From NCBI RefSeq assembly GCF_003595175.1, contig NZ_CP032419.1:806001-870000 (forward strand): a stretch of 64,000 nt of DNA. Reading direction: 5' to 3'. Below, one piece after another: positions 59,565 through 64,000 of this stretch; within the stretch, counting starts at the first letter, position 1; every line of letters starts with the position of its first letter. The translations under genes were made by a program, and so were the position numbers. This DNA comes from Pseudomonas cavernae (GTDB lineage: Bacteria; Pseudomonadota; Gammaproteobacteria; Pseudomonadales; Pseudomonadaceae). The notes beneath the pieces are model-generated. The model made no database searches, was not told where the DNA came from, and saw only the letters and a list, made by a program, of their open reading frames with translations.

Positions 59565-61595
59565 ATGCTGGAAATAAAAAGGCTAAAGATCGTTGCTAAA
59601 ACCTCTGCCGGTGACTTTGGGGTGGATATCCCCTTTAAAAGCGGACTATTCGTACTTAGAGTCGAAAACACTCACGGCAAATCAACGTGCATGAACGCTA
59701 TTGCCTACGCATTAGGCATGGAAAAATCCCTAGGCCTTGCTGACGTTAAGCTACCGTTTCCACCATCCCTGACCAAAGAAATCGAAGATGAAAACGGTAT
59801 CGAGTTACCTGTTATCTCTTCTATGGTGTTGCTGGAAATAGCAAATAACACGGGCGAGATCGCGACGATAAAACGTCAGATTCTTGGCGTGTCTGAAGAT
59901 AATGTTGCGTTTATCTATCCCACTGGAATTGAAGAAATCAGCGAGGGCCTGAGCCAAAAACTGTTTCTGCATAGAGAGGGCGATACCACACGCGCTCTTG
60001 GGTTTTACTACTGGTTAAGTAGGTTTGTAGGATGGAGCTTGCCGACGGTGCCAACCATCGACGGCCGCGAGGCACCTCTTTATCCGGCCGTATTTTTTCC
60101 CACATGGTTCGTCGAACAGAAAAAAGGATGGACATCCATCCAAGCAACAACACCGCTATTCCTAAAAATAAAAGAAGCAAAGAAGCGGTCCATTGAATTT
60201 ATTTTGGCATTAGAAACAAACTCGATAGTTAACAAAAAATTTCAAATAAAAAGCGCCCTTGACGACCTTGCCTATTCTTGGAAAATCTGCAAAAAAACAC
60301 TTTCCATCGCGGCTGCAAAAATCGGCGGAGAGGTGAGCGGAATACCTGAAGCACCAGAAAACAATTTTGACCCTTTTAAAATAGATGTGGGTGTAAAGCA
60401 TCTGGGTAAATGGCGATCAATTCAGTTCTTAAAGAGCGAAACAGAAGCCGAACTGGATATATTCATTAAAGAGCTCCAGCTGAATAACTCAACAGCATCA
60501 AATGACACGCTGAGCCTAAAAAGGATAGATGACTGTAAGGGTGAAATACGCGAGCTATCCTATGGCGCGAATAGAATTGAAGAAGAAATCAGTTACTGCA
60601 ATCAACAAATTCTCTCTGCTAGCACTAGGATAAACGCTCTCAAAGAAGACAGAAGAAAATATGAGGACCTAACTAAAATAGGTAAGCTGGAAAGCATCGC
60701 TGGAAGCTCGCTCGAAAAAGATACTTGCCCGACTTGCACCCAAGAGATTTCAGAAAACCTAGCGAGCTTGAGCAACAGTGCGCCTCTGATGTCACTTGAT
60801 GAGAGCCTTGATTACATCAAGGAACAAGGAAAGGTATTTGAAAGTGTTAGATATGGACTAATTAAGCGAAAGAGTCTACAAGAGCTTGAGCGGAACCAAA
60901 TAAACAAAAAAATCACTGTACTAATCGATGAGGTCAGCAGGCTTCAAAAAGCCGCGCTACCCTCCGACGCCTTGGTGTTAGAGGAAAATCTTCGAAAGAA
61001 AATAAACTTAGAGAATCGGATCAAAGACTACTCTGACGGTATATCTGCCATTCTGCAGGCAAGGCTAGAGTTAGATACTCATTTTAAAAGCTACAAAAAG
61101 CTCGTCCAGCAAAGAAGAAGTCTACCTCAAAATATACTTTCTATAACAGATACGCAAAAACTTCAAAGGCTAGGCGTGCATGTTGTTTCTCTACTGTCAA
61201 ATTTTGGCTTTTCAAGCTTCAAACCGGAATTGATTCAAATTTCTGAAGAAACTTACCTGCCTACCCGCGAAGGTTTTGATCTCGGGTTTGATACGTCAGC
61301 CAGTGATGGGATTCGTATAATCTGGAGTTATCTAATTGGTTTATTCCAACTGGCTAACGAATATCAGACAAATCATCCAGGCATCCTTATTTTCGACGAG
61401 CCTCGGCAGCAAGAAGCGAAAAAAGTAAGTTTCACCGCTCTTCTCAAGGCAGCTTCTATTGCCAGCACAGGAAAAGGTCAGATCATTCTCGCCACATCCG
61501 AAGATGAGGATGCGCTGATTAGGGCACTGGAAGGCAACCCGTATACTCTCCACTCCTTCCCGGCAGAGGATGGAAAGATATTGCGCAAGCTATAG
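59565..61595 (+). CDS. ABC-3C-like system: Rad50/SMC-like ATPase with zinc hook
   Basis: A 676-residue ATPase. Walker A is RVENTHGKST (32-41), lacking the usual first glycines. A coiled coil (~320-380 and ~400-490) surrounds a CPTC zinc hook at 388-391. The signature region reads TSASDGIRIIWSYLIGL (~577-593) in place of LSGGQ, and Walker B is GILIFDEPRQQEA (~606-618). The single short hook and terse head match the SMC-like ATPases of ABC-three-component/Lamassu systems rather than chromosomal SMC or SbcC. ATG 59565 lies 3 bases after a GTG overlapping the previous stop. It would sense foreign DNA ends or structures and release the effector, by family analogy. Confidence 0.78.
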   Translation: MLEIKRLKIVAKTSAGDFGVDIPFKSGLFVLRVENTHGKSTCMNAIAYALGMEKSLGLADVKLPFPPSLTKEIEDENGIELPVISSMVLLEIANNTGEIATIKRQILGVSEDNVAFIYPTGIEEISEGLSQKLFLHREGDTTRALGFYYWLSRFVGWSLPTVPTIDGREAPLYPAVFFPTWFVEQKKGWTSIQATTPLFLKIKEAKKRSIEFILALETNSIVNKKFQIKSALDDLAYSWKICKKTLSIAAAKIGGEVSGIPEAPENNFDPFKIDVGVKHLGKWRSIQFLKSETEAELDIFIKELQLNNSTASNDTLSLKRIDDCKGEIRELSYGANRIEEEISYCNQQILSASTRINALKEDRRKYEDLTKIGKLESIAGSSLEKDTCPTCTQEISENLASLSNSAPLMSLDESLDYIKEQGKVFESVRYGLIKRKSLQELERNQINKKITVLIDEVSRLQKAALPSDALVLEENLRKKINLENRIKDYSDGISAILQARLELDTHFKSYKKLVQQRRSLPQNILSITDTQKLQRLGVHVVSLLSNFGFSSFKPELIQISEETYLPTREGFDLGFDTSASDGIRIIWSYLIGLFQLANEYQTNHPGILIFDEPRQQEAKKVSFTALLKAASIASTGKGQIILATSEDEDALIRALEGNPYTLHSFPAEDGKILRKL

Positions 61596-62424
61596 ATGTG
61601 TTTGGTATCGCTCATCTTGCGATGAAAACAGCGGCTTGAAGAGCGCGGCCTATCTTGGTTGGTCGAGGCTCCAATTGAGGGGCGAGAGCGAGCTTGGCCT
61701 TAACCAAGACTTAAAGGCCATTTCCGCTCTCGGTCAGATGAGGCCGGTTACGAACGTCCGCTCCTGGCCGCAAACGGCCATCACTACTTAGGCTGGCGAC
61801 GCGGACGACTCCAGCCCTGGGCCTCTTGCAAATCCACCCCACCTATCTCTTCCCGCAAGATGCCGACCTCTCTTTGGGCCTCGAAAGAAAGGCGAGCTTT
61901 GCTCCCTCGGATCTCTCGCGCCTCGATCACGATTCCGTCGCGCTGCAGCTGTACGTCTCGGCTGGCCTGCACCTCGACGTAATCCCCGAAATCAGACTAC
62001 CCACAGCCCGGGTGCTGAGCTCCTGAACGTCGTGCGATTCCTTGCTTGCTCTCAGTCAATTTCATGAGCTTCCCGTTCAAACTGCTCGCCTGATGGGTGC
62101 CCGTGCGCTCGGTTAGAAACCCGGCCAACTCACGCTTGAGCGGGCAGAAAGCCCGCGATCAGAAGTTCGTTCCAAATTTACTTCGGCACAAATCAAAAGT
62201 AACGGTGACGTACATAGGTACCAACCGCGATGATGATGATCGAAAGAATTATGAACGCGCCGCTCATTTTGGTGACCCCTAGAGTTCTTGTAGTGGGGGG
62301 CTAGAAAACGGATGCATTAGCTGCGCCAGCCCTTCTATCCGGATTGATGAGGCAAGTCAGCAGGAGCGTTGTATTGACGCAAACGCAGGTCGTTGACCGA
62401 AGTGCTGAGCACGACCTCTGGCAC
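61596..62424. other. Gene-poor region after the ABC-3C-like operon
   Basis: About 830 bp. The minus strand at ~61784-62000 has a short protein-like stretch (DYVEVQASRDVQLQRDGIVIEAREIRGSKARLSFEAQREVGILREEIGGVDLQE) ending at 61784, probably the tail of a lost gene I cannot name. GC content rises back toward host level after 61650. No complete gene. Confidence 0.4.
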
Positions 62425-63255
62425 TTAACCTGTACCCGTGTAACGTTCCAGTTCGACGGGGTCGTGAGCGCAGAACAACTCGACCTCATTCCCATGGTGT
62501 GCGGCTAAGTGGCGTAGCCGAGCCTGGTTTCGAAGACGTTGGCAGCGAATCGTCTGTACCGCTGCCTCGAACACCACTAGGCCGGCTGGCGCTTGAGGTC
62601 GCGAGCTGATCTGGCTGTGGTGGTAGTACGCGTCCCCGCAGTGTAGGAGCCACTTGTCTCCTTGGCGGACAGCTACCCCGGAATGGCCGCGGGTATGGCC
62701 AACCAGTGGAATGAGGAGCACGTCAGTACTCAGCCCTGGTATCGCTTGAATGCTCCCGAAGCCAAACCAACTGTCCCCTTGTTCCTCGTGCACCACCCAA
62801 TGAGGGCTGTGCTCGAACTGGGGTTGTCGGAAACGAACCCGATCGCGCATGCGTGGCTTCAATACTGGCTCTAGCTCGGGCTTGAAAACATGCACCTTCG
62901 CCGCTGGGAAGTCGCTCAGTCCTCCTGCATGATCCATATCCAAATGAGTCGGCACGATATGCCGCACGTCGCAGGGGTCGTAGCCGAGCGCACGCACCTG
63001 CGAAAGTGCCGTTTCCTCCATGGAAAGCTGTGGATGGATGATTGAAAGAAATCCAGAACCGAGACGGCGCCGCGGGTCGCGTACATCAGCCTGACCGATT
63101 CCCGTATCCACTAGTACTAGCGACTCTGGGGTTTCGATGAGCAAGCAGTGGCAGATTAGCTTGCCGGGCTTGCGCCAGCTGCCGTACCCGTTGATCAGCC
63201 TCTGGCAGGCAACACACATGGTTCCGCAGTTGAGGTGATGGATACGAATACTCAT
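62425..63255 (-). CDS. MBL-fold metallo-hydrolase (lactonase-like)
   Basis: A 276-residue metallo-beta-lactamase-fold protein. The metal site is HIVPTHLDMDHAGGLSDF (H-x-D-x-D-H), a form seen in the AHL-lactonase branch and related hydrolases, with further ligands in GHTRGHSG and the Asp in LHCGDAYYH. It starts MSIRIHHLNCGTMCVACQRLI, has no signal peptide, and is complete. Such enzymes open lactone rings or hydrolyse esters; quorum quenching is possible but unproven. Codon use is host-like, so it may lie outside the transferred segment. Confidence 0.83.
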   Translation of the reverse strand: MSIRIHHLNCGTMCVACQRLINGYGSWRKPGKLICHCLLIETPESLVLVDTGIGQADVRDPRRRLGSGFLSIIHPQLSMEETALSQVRALGYDPCDVRHIVPTHLDMDHAGGLSDFPAAKVHVFKPELEPVLKPRMRDRVRFRQPQFEHSPHWVVHEEQGDSWFGFGSIQAIPGLSTDVLLIPLVGHTRGHSGVAVRQGDKWLLHCGDAYYHHSQISSRPQAPAGLVVFEAAVQTIRCQRLRNQARLRHLAAHHGNEVELFCAHDPVELERYTGTG

Positions 63256-63369
63256 TACTATTCCTTGACTGCCAATCTTGCTGGCTAGCGCTACCGTTCA
63301 TTGGGGTCCGCTCTGGCTGGGAGGTATGGACCTTCAAATACGGTCTTATGGACGTTGTGATCGCTGGTA

Positions 63370-64000
63370 CTAGTTCGCCGCCGCCGCGGCCTGGCGTTGT
63401 TTGGCTTCCAGCACGTGGGGGACGTTATCGTCCAACCAGTAGCAGCGGCCGGGCTCAACAACCAAGATTTCTTCGAATTTGGCGCCGCCTCCGGCCCAGC
63501 CGATGTGGGGTTCGATGGCCCATAGTCCGAGCTTTCGACCGATGTGCTCGGGAGTCAGCGTGGCTGACAGCCCCATCTTCAAGAAAGCCATGTTGGTCTC
63601 TAGAGAGAACCAGCCGAAGGAACGATTACCGATGCGCAGGTGTTTGCCTTGTTTGGGTTTGACACGGAATACGCGATGGCCAAGTACGCAATGCGGATAC
63701 TTGCTGTGGACGTTGTCATAACCGGCATCTTTGATGCGCCGATCGATATCCAGCCAAATTTCGCCAGCGGTCATCGTGCTGCCGAACATCTTGGGTAGGT
63801 CTTCCCGCAGCTGCAGCAGGAAGGTTTTAGCTTTTTCCATTTCTTCGTTGGGTTTGAGGCAGACGGTATAACCCACATCTCCGATGTAACCGTCCACCAC
63901 GGGAGAAACGTCCAAGATCACTACGTGGTCTTCCTCAAGCACGCGATCACTGGGGTGGTAGTCGCTGTAGGATTGGTACTCGTCGAAGCGTGAGTGCGAA
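63370..64000 (-). CDS. M24-family metallopeptidase (partial)
   Basis: The C-terminal part of a pita-bread-fold peptidase. The frame continues past the right edge (SHSRFDEYQSYSDYHPSDRVLEEDHVVILDVSPVVDGYIGDVGYTV). The metal-binding Asp pair is at DVSPVVDGYIGD, the His motif at YPHCVLGHRVF and further ligands near EPHIGW and VVEPGRCYW. The nearest-looking group is Xaa-Pro aminopeptidase/creatinase-like proteins. The upstream part and start are outside the window. Neighbouring MBL gene is on the same strand 114 bp downstream. Confidence 0.8.
   Translation of the reverse strand, partial: SHSRFDEYQSYSDYHPSDRVLEEDHVVILDVSPVVDGYIGDVGYTVCLKPNEEMEKAKTFLLQLREDLPKMFGSTMTAGEIWLDIDRRIKDAGYDNVHSKYPHCVLGHRVFRVKPKQGKHLRIGNRSFGWFSLETNMAFLKMGLSATLTPEHIGRKLGLWAIEPHIGWAGGGAKFEEILVVEPGRCYWLDDNVPHVLEAKQRQAAAAAN

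Overview
The window looks like a chromosomal segment of a Pseudomonas-type gammaproteobacterium. Coding DNA is GC-rich with strong third-position GC bias. There are Pseudomonas-style palindromic repeats of the GTAGGAGCGGATT class, a puuA-B-D-C polyamine block, a TorF-type porin and a DsbA/DsbB/PCuAC metal-redox cluster. Genus is inferred from gene content; no rRNA or intact tRNA is present.

Layout. 0-4.5 kb: a gene tail, a miniature inverted-repeat element, a polyamine-type binding protein with an FAD amine oxidase and a divergent LysR regulator, and a GFA protein. 4.9-5.2 kb: a decayed tyrosine recombinase. 5.2-8.5 kb: a minus-strand metal/redox operon (CDF transporter, PCuAC, DsbB, DsbA-like, ICMT-like methyltransferase) facing a MerR regulator across a promoter with a 19-bp spacer. 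8.7-11.2 kb: a membrane PAS-GGDEF-EAL protein. 12-21 kb: miniature elements, an adenosine-specific kinase, an AttEFGH-like ABC/lipocalin unit, an unknown lipoprotein and an Atm1-type ABC exporter. 21.8-28.7 kb: cupin, puuC, puuD, puuB, puuA and an AsnC-type regulator, with TGCGCAATGCGCA-like sites on both sides of the regulator. 29-37.6 kb: a plus-strand catabolic run (permease, deacetylase-like amidohydrolase, C45 Ntn-hydrolase, VOC, SDR, Rieske oxygenase, its reductase, CDF-like protein, porin) whose substrate I cannot name.

39.8-41.5 kb: a small integron-type cassette array, with two attC-like sites and no integrase in the window. 42.3-50.6 kb: a LuxR-type regulator with a degenerate receiver beside a 2098-residue repeat-rich protein of type I secretion type. 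This block is bounded by direct repeats, and its gene has phased A-tracts upstream. 50.8-53.2 kb: a deacetylase, an acetyltransferase and a frameshifted conserved gene.

From about 53.5 kb the sequence is a mosaic accessory region: a terminator and possible tRNA-end scar, a transposase scrap, a small gene running into a 14-copy iteron-like array, four tiny genes (three membrane-type), the 3' remnant of a type I restriction hsdR, and an AT-rich three-gene operon (REase-like protein, small middle component, Rad50-like ATPase with a zinc hook). That operon matches the ABC-three-component/Lamassu architecture and is the strongest candidate for an undescribed defence system here. The window ends with an MBL-fold lactonase-like hydrolase and a partial M24 metallopeptidase.
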